DNA of 64,000 bases from Celeribacter indicus (lineage in GTDB: Bacteria > Pseudomonadota > Alphaproteobacteria > Rhodobacterales > Rhodobacteraceae): assembly GCF_000819565.1 (NCBI RefSeq), contig NZ_CP004393.1:3286001-3350000 (forward strand), read 5' to 3'. A program made the position numbers and the translations under genes. The notes beneath the pieces are model-generated. The model did no database searches and was not told where the DNA came from. It was given only the letters and a program-made list of their open reading frames with translations. Positions 50,130 to 57,801 of the stretch are shown here, in pieces (within the stretch, counting starts at the first letter, position 1; the number at the start of each line of letters is the position of its first letter).

Positions 50130-51320
50130 TCAACGTTCGGGAAACAGGCCGGGCATCCACCGCTCCGCGAATTTCGCGGGGAATGCCAGATACAGCGGGG
50201 CGCGGGTGCTCTCCGAGCGGATCGCGCCCGCCTTGAGCAGGGCCGAGGTGATGCGCCGAGCCGCGCGGTCGCTCATACCAAGCATGTCGTCAACCTCACC
50301 GCGCTCCAGAACGCCGCGATAGAGAATTGCCTTGAGCACGATATCGGATTTGGGCGGCAGCGCCCCCGCGCGCATCTCTTCCTCCGTCCAGATCATGATC
50401 CGGTCGCGCAGGCGATCCGCCTGCATCAGCGAGCCCATGAACTCCACCTGATCGATGCAGGCACGCAGGAAGAATTCAGTGAAGGACGCCAGCGCGGCTT
50501 CGCTGAGATTGCCGCGCCCGTCCATATCACCGCGACGCGGCCCGTCGCAGGCCTCCAGATGTGCCTTGTAGTCCTTCTCGCGCCGCGCAAGGCCGCGCGC
50601 GACAGACCACAGCCCGCGCGTATCCAGTGCGCGCCGCAGCATCGCATAGGACATCAGGCGGGCAACGCGGCCATTGCCGTCCAGAAACGGGTGAACCCAG
50701 AGCAGGCGGTGATGGGCGCAGGCGGCGGCAAGGATGGCTTCCGTCCGGCCTGCGCGCGCGTAGGCCTGATGCATCCGGCCCAGAAACCGGCGCACCGCGC
50801 CAGGGCTGACAGGGACATGGCGACCGACCTCGACATAGTGCGTGCGGAACGCGCCAGGCACGACCGGCAGACGCTCGCCGGTCTTGGGATTCTCCACGAA
50901 GAGCAGGTCTTCGGGCAGCAGCTCGCAGAAGCGGCGGTGCAGCTCGGCGATCATGGCGGGGGCGGTCGGCGGCTCTTCCAAGCCGCCCTCATCGATCCAT
51001 TTCTGGACAGTGATATGAGCCTTCGCCTCAAGCTGGAGGTCGCGCTTCTTCGGGTCGGCGCTGTAGTCGCCCGCAAGCGCGCGTTCGATATCAATGGGAT
51101 GCGTGTTGTGGCCTTCGATCAGATTCGAATAGTAGCAGTTCATCGAGCGCACGAGATCGGCCAGCGCGGTGGCAATCGACTCCGGCAGGCTGGCGCGGAA
51201 GGCGGCGGACTTCTCGGCCAGCTCCAGGGCGAGATCGTTCAGCGTCCCCCTGCGCGGAGAGCCTTCCGCCACCATCAGCGGCTCGAAAAGTGCTATGCTC
51301 TCGCCATCGTCGCGCGCCAT
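50130..51320 (-). CDS. Fic-domain protein (probable AMPylator, class II)
   Basis: A 396-residue protein from the ATG at 51320, which has AGGTGGG upstream; an in-frame GTG at 51377 lies almost on the predicted start of transcription. The Fic core has HRLLWVHPFLDGNGRVARLM, with the full HPFxDGNGR motif (His about 210). An upstream helix has SNLIEGHNT, matching the inhibitory (S/T)xxxE(G/N) motif, so activity is likely self-restrained. A C-terminal winged helix (LERGEVDDMLGMSDRAARRI, then TSALLKAGAI) suggests DNA binding and autoregulation. Fic enzymes usually transfer AMP to target proteins; the target is unknown. Confidence 0.9.
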   Translation of the reverse strand: MARDDGESIALFEPLMVAEGSPRRGTLNDLALELAEKSAAFRASLPESIATALADLVRSMNCYYSNLIEGHNTHPIDIERALAGDYSADPKKRDLQLEAKAHITVQKWIDEGGLEEPPTAPAMIAELHRRFCELLPEDLLFVENPKTGERLPVVPGAFRTHYVEVGRHVPVSPGAVRRFLGRMHQAYARAGRTEAILAAACAHHRLLWVHPFLDGNGRVARLMSYAMLRRALDTRGLWSVARGLARREKDYKAHLEACDGPRRGDMDGRGNLSEAALASFTEFFLRACIDQVEFMGSLMQADRLRDRIMIWTEEEMRAGALPPKSDIVLKAILYRGVLERGEVDDMLGMSDRAARRITSALLKAGAIRSESTRAPLYLAFPAKFAERWMPGLFPER

Positions 51321-51842
51321 TGCGCCCACCTGCTTTCTGTCCGGTTCTGTGGCCGGACGCCCAACCAATAGATTCACACAATATCATATAGTTGATGGAA
51401 AAGGAAGCGATGCAAGCGCCGCATATCTGGCCGCTTCTATGGCCGCTTCTATGGCCGGTTTCAAGGCCGGATGAGCGGGCGGAAATGAATAGTCATGATT
51501 GAAGTGCCGCAGCGCACGGCCTGAGCCTAGCGCAATGTCCGCGAAAGCCGGAGAAAGGACAGGAACATCGAGCCGTCGCGGGGGGCGACGACTCGATGCC
51601 TTGCGAAATTTGCGGCTGGATTCTCAGGCCTGCCGCTTCGACAAGATGTGCACGGCTTGGAGACGCTCTGGCTATTCGGTTGTCCAAGCCATCAATAATA
51701 TCGCATGGCTGATCTTGAATTATGAAGAAATCCATCAGCCAATAGCGACAAAATCTGTTGATAAGATTCTTGAAAAAACCGAAGTGGGCTTTTGGGAGCG
51801 CGCAAGAAAATGCGGCCAGCCTGACGGCTGACCGCTGATTGA
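51321..51842. other. Region upstream of the Fic gene
   Basis: It contains the likely leftward Fic promoter in the AT-rich stretch 51375-51400, with TATGAT as a possible -10. A tandem 12-bp repeat lies at 51429-51452. From 51490 to 51840 a rightward open frame exists, but it lacks a ribosome-binding site and recognisable domains; only its last ~50 residues look protein-like. No gene is called here. Confidence 0.35.
51429..51452 (+). repeat. Tandem 12-bp repeat upstream of the Fic gene
   Basis: GGCCGCTTCTAT occurs twice in direct succession and is followed by GGCCGGTTTCAAGGCCGG. Being close to the Fic promoter, it could be a regulator-binding site or a slippage-prone tract. Confidence 0.5.
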
Positions 51843-52022
51843 CTAAAGACCTGGCGGACGCGCCGCCAGTTCAGCTTCGATGTTGCGCATCGATTTGAGC
51901 GCGTTGCGGCGCTCTTGAGACCCGCGCGGGGCGGCGGCAAAGGCGTTGAACGCCTCGGCCAGAAGGCCGTGCAATTCTGCCGTGCTGCGGGATGCCGCTT
52001 CAAAACGTGAGACGAGTGTCAT
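51843..52022 (-). CDS. Small 59-residue helical protein
   Basis: MTLVSRFEAASRSTAELHGL followed by LAEAFNAFAAAPRGSQERRN and ALKSMRNIEAELAARPPGL. AAGGAGGATGAG directly before the ATG is a very strong ribosome-binding site and decides this short frame. Soluble and helical, with no family recognised. It is transcribed leftward, divergent from the folded region that follows. Confidence 0.65.
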   Translation of the reverse strand: MTLVSRFEAASRSTAELHGLLAEAFNAFAAAPRGSQERRNALKSMRNIEAELAARPPGL

Positions 52023-52551
52023 CTCATCCTCCTTTTGCTTCAAGGAGGCCCCAAACCACTCAGGGCCTTTCGGCCCCGCACAACCATCATCGGCCCATGG
52101 AAGGCCTGATGGTTCGGGAGGTGAACTTGATCCTGCAAACAGGTGGATGCGCATGGCGCGCTTCGCTAACCGTTTGATGCGGTGATCTTCAAAGCTCTGG
52201 CGGGATTGATCGGAATGTCGGGAGAGGTCTGACCACAGCGTTTGTCCGCCTCCATGCACCCAGGAGCGGCGACGTGTTCCAAAGGCGCAATTATCGATCT
52301 GAGAACAGGTGCACATCCGTCTCGCGTCGGCGCATGGCGTCAGGATAGCCGCTTCTTTCGATAACCGTGCTGGTGAACTTCCTTTGCTCATCGCTGGCTT
52401 GCCGCAGAGAGCCCTTATTCCCTGGCCGAAGCGGCTCGCCCTTCAATGTCCTGCCCGCTCCAAGGTGCCGTGTTGAACATGAAAGCCGATCCTTTGCTTC
52501 GGCCAATCGGGAGGGCGTTAGCAAGCCAACGACAAGCAAAGGAGAAACATC
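52023..52551 (+). promoter_or_regulatory. Hairpin-rich leader with a sequestered ribosome-binding site
   Basis: A 529-bp gene-free region. A 10-bp hairpin pairs CCATCA-GGCC (from 52084) with GGCC-TGATGG (to 52112), and GGGCC/GGCCC lies at 52063-52076. Close to the next gene, CCTTTGCTT (52491-52499) is perfectly complementary to AAGCAAAGG (52534-52542), which includes most of the ribosome-binding site AAAGGAG of the gene at 52552. Translation of that gene is therefore likely controlled by folding. Confidence 0.5.
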
Positions 52552-52788
52552 ATGGCACGCGAAAAAACCAACCAGAACCCGCCCCTGAATGCGCCCGACT
52601 ATCTGGCGTGGCACGTCACCCAGAAAGGCGACAAGGCCTATTGGAACAAGGTGGGAGCCGCATGGATGCACAAGGACGGGCGGGGCTACACGCTCCAGCT
52701 TGAGACCTGTCCGATCAATGGCCGCATCGTTCTGCGCCTGCCGCCGGAAGATGCCCCCGAGACTGCAAACGACGCGGGGCGCGCATGA
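52552..52788 (+). CDS. Small conserved-looking protein of mobilizable elements
   Basis: A 78-residue protein: NAPDYLAWHVTQKGDKAYWN, KVGAAWMHKDGRGYTLQLET, then CPINGRIVLRLPPEDAPETA. The WxVxxKGxxxYWxKVGAAWxHxDGxGxxLxL pattern is familiar from small proteins on alphaproteobacterial plasmids with no known function. The start has AAAGGAG, partly paired in a 9-bp stem. It overlaps the next gene by four bases (ATGA). Confidence 0.75.
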   Translation: MAREKTNQNPPLNAPDYLAWHVTQKGDKAYWNKVGAAWMHKDGRGYTLQLETCPINGRIVLRLPPEDAPETANDAGRA

Positions 52789-53225
52789 GCGCCCCCATCA
52801 CCTTGCAGGAGTTCCACGTTGATCCTGCCCGTCTTGCGTCCGGCGCATGGTGCCACACGCGAGACCGCCAGATCGGTGAAGGCGATATCAGCGCCTCCTA
52901 CAGCGCCGACAAGATCGGACTGGAAGGCCGCGTCCGCTCGCCCTTCAAATGGCAAAATGCCCTTTGGGTATCGGTCGGCGGCACGTCCAAAGGTGACTAC
53001 CGCGCCGTGCAAGCCTACCGCATCATAGAGCGCAGGTTCTTTGACGGCACCCCGATCACCTATCAGGAAAGCGTCTCTGCCCCTAAACCTCTGGAGGGCT
53101 TCTATCACGGCATGGCCGTGAAATGGGGCAAGCTGGATTGCGTTCTGATCGGCCCTGCCAGCCTCTTTCTTCCATCGGAAAAAAAGGCCGCGCCCGAGCA
53201 GGCCAATATGTTTGATCTACTTTGA
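52785..53225 (+). CDS. Unrecognised 146-residue protein coupled to the upstream small gene
   Basis: It starts MSAPITLQEFHVDPARLASG and contains SASYSADKIGLEGRVRSPFK, LWVSVGGTSKGDYRAVQAYR and GMAVKWGKLDCVLIGPASLF. Mixed alpha/beta, soluble, no recognised motif. ATGA overlap with the preceding gene implies joint translation. It belongs to the rightward set (ardC, small genes, MGLDMYA protein) facing the relaxase. Confidence 0.65.
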   Translation: MSAPITLQEFHVDPARLASGAWCHTRDRQIGEGDISASYSADKIGLEGRVRSPFKWQNALWVSVGGTSKGDYRAVQAYRIIERRFFDGTPITYQESVSAPKPLEGFYHGMAVKWGKLDCVLIGPASLFLPSEKKAAPEQANMFDLL

Positions 53226-53229
53226 AAAA

Positions 53230-53493
53230 TCAGGAGCCTTCATCCGAAGGCTCCAACTTTGCGAGTTTATCGGATAACGCCTGCAACTCGACAATGAATC
53301 GGTCGAGTTGGTCTTTCGAAAGCGTCATGCCGTAATATCCATCGCAGAGTTCGCATATCCGCACGCCTTTATGTGTCAGCGCGATATCAATGACCGACGC
53401 TCCCTTTTCACCAAGGCATTCAATGATCGATCCGAATTCCTCTTCCATTATCGCGTGATGCCAATCGTAGTGCCCGGACATATTTGTCGTCAT
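53230..53493 (-). CDS. Unrecognised 87-residue protein
   Basis: MTTNMSGHYDWHHAIMEEEF, IIECLGEKGASVIDIALTHK, then CELCDGYYGMTLSKDQLDRF and a C-terminal helix. It has a CELC pair and is acidic. AGGAAG precedes the ATG at 53493. Convergent with the previous gene by four bases. Function unknown. Confidence 0.6.
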   Translation of the reverse strand: MTTNMSGHYDWHHAIMEEEFGSIIECLGEKGASVIDIALTHKGVRICELCDGYYGMTLSKDQLDRFIVELQALSDKLAKLEPSDEGS

Positions 53494-53836
53494 GTATCTT
53501 CCTTCCTGCTCTTGCTCCCCATCGTAGCACTGAGGCCGCGCTCGGGCGTAGCCCCGACGCCGCTCCATCCATATCATTCTTGGCATTATCGACCCCGCTG
53601 CCATCACCTCTGGCACATCGCAGTCTCGAACGCCCCAACGCCCTTACGTCCTTTCGTTCCGGCTTCGTCCTTCCAGCAGATTTGCCGCTAACCCTGGCAT
53701 GGCCGACTTGCCGGTCAATGGGCTGCCCGCGCCAGCGGCTTCGCCGCCCGTGTTGCCCATGATCGCCTGCGTCTTCGTCCCTGCCGTTTTGGGCGCGTCC
53801 ATCAGGACGAAACCCATGAAACGAAAGGAGAAAGCA
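53494..53836 (+). promoter_or_regulatory. Third hairpin-rich leader with sequestered ribosome-binding site
   Basis: No gene. Small stems include GGCGT/ACGCC (53547-53563), GCGGC/GCCGC near 53737-53750, and CGTCC/GGACG close to the next start. CCTTTCGTT (53650-53658) is perfectly complementary to AACGAAAGG (53820-53828), which contains part of the ribosome-binding site of the gene at 53837. The same design occurs in the leader of the gene at 52552. Confidence 0.45.
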
Positions 53837-54205
53837 ATGGGACTAGATATGTATGCGATGATTTCAGATGAGAGCTTCGACCGCGAGGTCGATTTCAAGC
53901 CCGGTCAGGGTGTGGGGGAGTTGCACTACTGGCGCAAGCATCCCAACCTGCACGGCTGGATGAGAACGCTTTACTTTGAAAAGGGCGGCGAGCAGCCTGA
54001 TTTCAACTGCACGCCCGTCACCTTGACCGAGACTGACCTCAGCAGGTTGGAAGCCGACATCAATGCCGGAAACCTGCCACCAACCGAAGGCTTCTTCTTC
54101 GGCGCGTCCGATGGATCGGAGTCCGAAGACGATCTGGCCTTCGTTGCCAAGGCGCGTGAAGCCATCGCCGATGGTGATACCGTCTTCTACTACGCCTGGT
54201 GGTAA
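53837..54205 (+). CDS. MGLDMYA-type protein of mobile elements
   Basis: A 122-residue protein: MGLDMYAMISDESFDREVDF, ELHYWRKHPNLHGWMRTLYF, FNCTPVTLTETDLSRLEADI and a C-terminal TVFYYAWW. Proteins starting MGLDMYA with the YWRKHxxLHGWM block are widespread on phages and plasmids. They are sometimes wrongly labelled phosphoglycerate kinase; the true function is unknown. GAAAGGAGAAAGC precedes the ATG. Confidence 0.75.
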   Translation: MGLDMYAMISDESFDREVDFKPGQGVGELHYWRKHPNLHGWMRTLYFEKGGEQPDFNCTPVTLTETDLSRLEADINAGNLPPTEGFFFGASDGSESEDDLAFVAKAREAIADGDTVFYYAWW

Positions 54206-54216
54206 TCGACCTTTGA

Positions 54217-54240
54217 GCGCCGCCCGGCCTCGGGCGGCGC
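54217..54240. terminator. Strong hairpin between convergent genes
   Basis: A perfect 9-bp stem, GCGCCGCCC (54217-54225) with GGGCGGCGC (54232-54240), 11 bp after the MGLDMYA gene stop and just before the end of the opposing gene. The following sequence is only weakly T-rich, so termination may be partial. Confidence 0.6.
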
Positions 54241-54241
54241 T

Positions 54242-54538
54242 TCAATGCACACTTCGCCGCTGGCGATAGTGCCTGAGCAGAGCAAAGAGAGCATCCGCGT
54301 ATGGGCTTTGCAAGAATGCATCGCCATTCTTCGCCAATAGCACCACGGAATATATTCGGTCCACGTAGGAAGCGCGCACGACCTCATTGCCTTCATTCAT
54401 GACGCGCACGCTTAGGATAATAAGCCGCTGAATAAAATGCTGGCCGTATTGCTTCTTTGCGGCAGATACTTTGCGCCAGAACTCGTCCATGACCCGTTCT
54501 TTGAGACGGCGTTCAATATCTTCATCATCTTTGGCCAT
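54242..54538 (-). CDS. Unrecognised 98-residue protein downstream of the small DNA-binding-like gene
   Basis: MAKDDEDIERRLKERVMDEF, WRKVSAAKKQYGQHFIQRLI, then VRASYVDRIYSVVLLAKNGD and DALFALLRHYRQRRSVH. Charged helical N-terminus. Starts four bases after the preceding stop. Function unknown. Possibly part of the mobilization operon. Confidence 0.6.
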   Translation of the reverse strand: MAKDDEDIERRLKERVMDEFWRKVSAAKKQYGQHFIQRLIILSVRVMNEGNEVVRASYVDRIYSVVLLAKNGDAFLQSPYADALFALLRHYRQRRSVH

Positions 54539-54542
54539 CGGT

Positions 54543-54761
54543 CTATTCCGGCACGTGATCTTCATCATCAAACCAGTCATCGCGTTTTGCGCGGGGCTTG
54601 AACTCGGGCACCAGCACGTCCGGCTTTTGCTTGTGCCGAGCATGGGTCAGGCGGATGGCAAGGCGCACCGTTTCCTCCGCCGCCAGATGAAAATGCTGCC
54701 GCAGCTCATCGAGCAAGCAGGCATGCGCCTCGTCAAGATTGAGCATAAGTGTATGTCGCAT
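54543..54761 (-). CDS. Small protein downstream of the relaxase, ribbon-helix-helix-like
   Basis: A 72-residue protein: MRHTLMLNLDEAHACLLDEL, RQHFHLAAEETVRLAIRLTH, then an acidic tail ending DDWFDDEDHVPE. An initial beta-strand followed by two helices with AxETVRLAI resembles Arc/MetJ-type ribbon-helix-helix proteins. This is inferred from pattern. AAAGGAA precedes the ATG. It may repress the mobilization genes. Confidence 0.55.
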   Translation of the reverse strand: MRHTLMLNLDEAHACLLDELRQHFHLAAEETVRLAIRLTHARHKQKPDVLVPEFKPRAKRDDWFDDEDHVPE

Positions 54762-54780
54762 AATAGTTTCCTTTCAAATG

Positions 54781-56115
54781 CTAGAGGTTGAAATCAGGGC
54801 CGCTATCCCGTGAGCGGCCTCGCTCGCGGCTCTTGTCTTTCTTCGGCGTCTCGGGCTGCTTGGCGAGGTCGGCATTGACCTTGGCCGTCGCAGCATGGCC
54901 GCGCTCCATCATCAGATAGGCGGATAGCTCGTTGTGCAGGTCCGCGATGTCCTTGCTGCGCTTGTCCTTCATCTGCTTGATGGCACGCTGGAGTTGCTGG
55001 CGCTCATCGAGCTGGCGGGCGACCAAATCATCCCGCTCGGCCTGATCGCGCACGTAGCTGTGCCAGGTCTCCATCTCGTTCTGCGTTCTGATCTTCGAGT
55101 ATTTTCCCGTGATCCGGCTCCACAGGCCGCCAATGCCTTTCGGCAGGCGCGCAGCTCTTGCCGCCGTCTCCTTGTCCCAGCGGACGCGCTGCGCATCGTC
55201 CAGAGACTTGCGATCCGCGCGATGACGCTCGACCATCTGGGCACGCTTGAACTCGATAGCCGGGTGCTTCTGGAAGTACGTCTTATTGATTTCGAGGGCG
55301 TATTTGTGGAGTTGCCCGCTCATTGCCCGCGCGATCTCCGCGCGGCGTTCCTGCACGCCGGGCAGCTTGACTGCATCCGGCATGCGGGCCGCGACATCTT
55401 TGGCCTTCACGCCCGACCAGCGGGCGAGCGCGTAAATCTCACCCTGATAATCGACGGCGACGACAGCGCGACGATCACCGCGCGCGAGATAGAAGCCTTT
55501 CTCTTCCAAGGCAGACTGGAGGCTTTCCGCGTTGTCGGAGGACTGCCATGCCTGCCTGAACATCGCCTTGACAAGCCGGGCGTCGGCCATCGCACGCTTG
55601 GCCTGCTGCCATTCGGCGCGCGTGAAGTTCAGAGGGTTCCGCAAGGCCTGATCGACAATGCCCTTCGGCATGTCCCAGCCATGCTGGAGATACAACTCCT
55701 TCGAGACCTCCATCAGACGGCGCTTGAAGAACGGCAGGTTCTTCGCCGTCATCGTCTCGGCGTCGATCCGCGACCATACGGCATGGGCGTGCCGCCTGCC
55801 TTCCTTTTCGTGGAAGACGATAGCGCGCGGATGCCCGTCCAGGCCAAGCTTCTGCTCGACCATATCGATGGCCGTCTCGAAAGTAGCGGCATCGACCCGC
55901 TCACCTTCCGGCGGATTCAGGCTGAGGGAGAACAGATGCTGCTGGCAGCGCGTGCCCTTGGCAACGGCCTGCGCTTCCAGAAGCGCGTCGAGAAGCTGCT
56001 CGTCGGAGACGAAACCCCGCAACTCGTGCAGCTCGACATGCTCATTGTCGCGGGTGTTTATCAGGTGACGGGCGAGCCTGGCGGCGTTGCCGCGCTGAGA
56101 GCCTTCGAGGATCAT
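54781..56115 (-). CDS. Mobilization relaxase
   Basis: A 444-residue protein. The N-terminal relaxase domain has MILEGSQRGNAARLARHLIN, then QQHLFSLSLNPPEGERV (His60) and FHEKEGRRHAHAVWSRIDAE with clustered His102/109/111 as the metal-binding motif. Tyr or other nucleophile not assigned. The C-terminal half is charged helix/coiled coil (KSKDIADLHNEL, many Arg/Lys) ending in a Lys/Arg-rich tail. It nicks oriT and pilots DNA in conjugal mobilization. The start overlaps the MobC stop (ATGA). This pairing plus the coupling protein makes the element mobilizable. Confidence 0.9.
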   Translation of the reverse strand: MILEGSQRGNAARLARHLINTRDNEHVELHELRGFVSDEQLLDALLEAQAVAKGTRCQQHLFSLSLNPPEGERVDAATFETAIDMVEQKLGLDGHPRAIVFHEKEGRRHAHAVWSRIDAETMTAKNLPFFKRRLMEVSKELYLQHGWDMPKGIVDQALRNPLNFTRAEWQQAKRAMADARLVKAMFRQAWQSSDNAESLQSALEEKGFYLARGDRRAVVAVDYQGEIYALARWSGVKAKDVAARMPDAVKLPGVQERRAEIARAMSGQLHKYALEINKTYFQKHPAIEFKRAQMVERHRADRKSLDDAQRVRWDKETAARAARLPKGIGGLWSRITGKYSKIRTQNEMETWHSYVRDQAERDDLVARQLDERQQLQRAIKQMKDKRSKDIADLHNELSAYLMMERGHAATAKVNADLAKQPETPKKDKSRERGRSRDSGPDFNL

Positions 56116-56531
56116 GGCTCACCCCCTTCGCTCAAGCTGCCGAGCGCGCGCATCAACTCTTCTCGCATGGCCTTCACATCGGCGCAGGCCTGACGAAGTT
56201 CGGTTTCGACCTCCGGCGAGACAGGCAGTGATCCGCTGTTGGACGCTCGGGCGAGCTGGTTGAGATTCTGCGACAAACGCGACGAGCCGAGCGCGCCCAA
56301 AACGCGCCCAAGGGCTTCCTGATCCTTGACCGGACGGCGCCCACGCCTTTTGCGCGGCGCAGCATCATCGCCCAGCAGCTCTTCGCGGATATACCGTCCA
56401 AGAGGCATGCTGCCCCGCAACATATCCAGTGTGGCCCGCTCATCGAACGTGAAGCGCAGCGAGAACGGCGGCGGGTACTTGGGCCGCTGATCCTTTGCTA
56501 ACTTATTGAATCGTCTATCTAAGGTGCTCAT
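56112..56531 (-). CDS. mobC: MobC-like mobilization accessory protein
   Basis: A 139-residue basic protein. FSLRFTFDERATLDMLRGSM then PLGRYIREELLG is a ribbon-helix-helix-like DNA-binding region. A KRRGRRP patch follows, and LGSSRLSQNLNQLARASNSG is the hallmark MobC block (L..ig.NlNQiar..N). MobC helps relaxase melt and bind oriT. oriT is expected just upstream, about 56532-56600, where no gene is present. Confidence 0.92.
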   Translation of the reverse strand: MSTLDRRFNKLAKDQRPKYPPPFSLRFTFDERATLDMLRGSMPLGRYIREELLGDDAAPRKRRGRRPVKDQEALGRVLGALGSSRLSQNLNQLARASNSGSLPVSPEVETELRQACADVKAMREELMRALGSLSEGGEP

Positions 56532-56940
56532 CGCCGCACCTCAGATCGCTCAGATCATAAGGTGCGAGATGGTGTTCCCATTCCTGGAGGACTTCGAAGA
56601 GACGGTTCGATTCCGCTCCCGTTGGGTCCACCACTCATACCCGAAATTTCAGGTCCGGAATTGCGCGCGAGACTTTCGCACCGGCCCGTCCTGTCGGCAC
56701 CTGAGCGAAGCGCCTTGCGGGGGAGAGGCCCCGAAGCCGTCTCCCGTCTCCGCCCCTCATCGCGCCCTGTGGAGGCGCGGGAACTCTCGAGGATCAAGGG
56801 CTCAGCCGGGACATCGGCCGTCCTTCCCGGAGCGACCGGCATGGCGACCCGGTCCCGCCCCGGCGCACCGTCCCCCTCCCGCCATCTTGACAGCGCGCGC
56901 CAACGACGCACCCTTGGGGCGGCAGCGAAAGGAGCGCGCA
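56532..56940. other. Right boundary region of element 2, expected oriT and att
   Basis: Immediately upstream of mobC, so oriT should lie in the first part. The short inverted pair GGTGC (56523) and GCACC (56536) is nearby but weak. At 56604-56633 there is a T-arm-like sequence with GGTTCGATTCC and a terminal CCACCA. From about 56640 base composition returns to that of the core. No gene is seen before 56941, only a purine-rich ribosome-binding site (AAAGGAG at 56928). Confidence 0.45.
56604..56633 (+). repeat. Candidate right att of element 2 (tRNA 3'-end-like)
   Basis: GGTTCGATTCC is identical to the T-arm core of tRNA-Tyr and of the repeat at 30248-30309. CCACCA follows at 56628-56633, but the bases between do not match tRNA-Tyr and do not fold into a normal T arm plus acceptor. 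An 11-bp shared core is enough for a serine recombinase crossover. It is either attR of element 2 or the end of an older insertion. Confidence 0.45.
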
Positions 56941-57663
56941 ATGAATCTTCAGAGCAAGGATATCGCCTATGACGGGCCCGGCGGGCCGTTCATCGGAAAG
57001 CTGCACTGGGACGCCGATCTCGAGGGGCCGCGTCCCGGTGTGATCGTGTCGCCGGCCTTCCGCGGACGGTCCGCGTTCGAGGACCAGCGCGCGGAGGATC
57101 TGGCCGCGCTCGGCTATGTCGGCTTCGTCATGGATTATTACGGCGGCGGCCGGACCACCGAGAGCGCGGAGGAGGCCCATGCCGCCAAGGACCGGCTCGA
57201 TGCCGATCGCCCGGCGCTGGCCGCGCGGATGGAGGCGGCGCTCGGCGCGCTGAAATCCGAACCTCTCGTGGATCCCGCCCGCACGGCGGCCATGGGCTTC
57301 TGCTTCGGCGGCAAGAGCGTGCTCGATCTCGCGCGGCAGGGGGCGGAGCTTTGCGGCATCGTCTCCTTCCACGGCATCCTCGACCGCGCCCCGACCGCAC
57401 CCGACGTCCCGATCAGGGCGGCGGTGCTGGTCTGCCACGGCTGGGACGATCCGCTCGCCCCGCCACACAGCGTCACGGAGCTTGGCGAGGAACTGACCGC
57501 ACGCGCGACGGACTGGCAGATCCATGCCTACGGCCATACCGGCCATGGTTTCACCAACCCGGCGGCGAAGGCCGGGGCGCAGCCCGGTTTCGGCTATGCC
57601 CCCGCGGCGGCGGCACGGAGCTGGCGGACGACGGTGGATTTCCTGGGCGGGCTGTTCGACTGA
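56941..57663 (+). CDS. Dienelactone hydrolase-family alpha/beta hydrolase
   Basis: A 240-residue cytoplasmic hydrolase. The nucleophile elbow GFCFGGKSVLDL has Cys in place of Ser, as in true dienelactone hydrolases. VLVCHGWDDPLAPPHSV supplies Asp and HAYGHTGHGFTNP supplies His of the triad. The N-terminal half has PGVIVSPAFRGRSAFEDQRA and YVGFVMDYYGGGRTTES. The substrate is unknown; no aromatic-degradation cluster is adjacent. It is the first core gene after the mobile region. AAAGGAG precedes the ATG. Confidence 0.93.
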   Translation: MNLQSKDIAYDGPGGPFIGKLHWDADLEGPRPGVIVSPAFRGRSAFEDQRAEDLAALGYVGFVMDYYGGGRTTESAEEAHAAKDRLDADRPALAARMEAALGALKSEPLVDPARTAAMGFCFGGKSVLDLARQGAELCGIVSFHGILDRAPTAPDVPIRAAVLVCHGWDDPLAPPHSVTELGEELTARATDWQIHAYGHTGHGFTNPAAKAGAQPGFGYAPAAAARSWRTTVDFLGGLFD

Positions 57664-57801
57664 CCGGGCGGCCGCCGCCGTGGCACCGCGTCGCAACACG
57701 CCGGTCCGATCCGGGCAATTGGCACCTTTTGATGCGGCGCGCTCCGGCATATGGTGGCGGCGCAGTCAGCCTCCCCCGCCCGGAGGAGAAAGTGAGTTCC
57801 C

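Larger units (their letters stand above)
30310..56633. mobile_element. Integrative mobilizable element 2 (serine recombinase, T4CP, relaxase/MobC, ArdC, McrBC)
   Basis: About 26 kb in tandem with element 1. The left end is the tRNA-derived att beside the serine recombinase. Transfer functions are a relaxase, MobC and a VirD4/TraG-like coupling protein; no mating-pore genes are present. Cargo includes a methyltransferase-McrBC system, ArdC, Fic, a resolvase, an H-NS-like protein and a large secreted protein. The right end is placed near 56604-56633, where GGTTCGATTCC and CCACCA recur just before core genes resume, but this end is uncertain. Confidence 0.75.

Noticed and set aside
51499..51831. 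A rightward 110-residue frame upstream of the Fic gene
   Set aside because: There is no ribosome-binding site and the N-terminal half is Arg/Ser noise. Only a short C-terminal stretch looks protein-like, which is not enough to call a gene.
56581..56640. A complete tRNA or tmRNA acceptor domain at the right end of element 2
   Set aside because: There is a T-loop-like core and CCACCA, but no acceptor 5' strand, D arm or anticodon arm, and the spacing between T arm and CCA is wrong. It is kept only as an att candidate.
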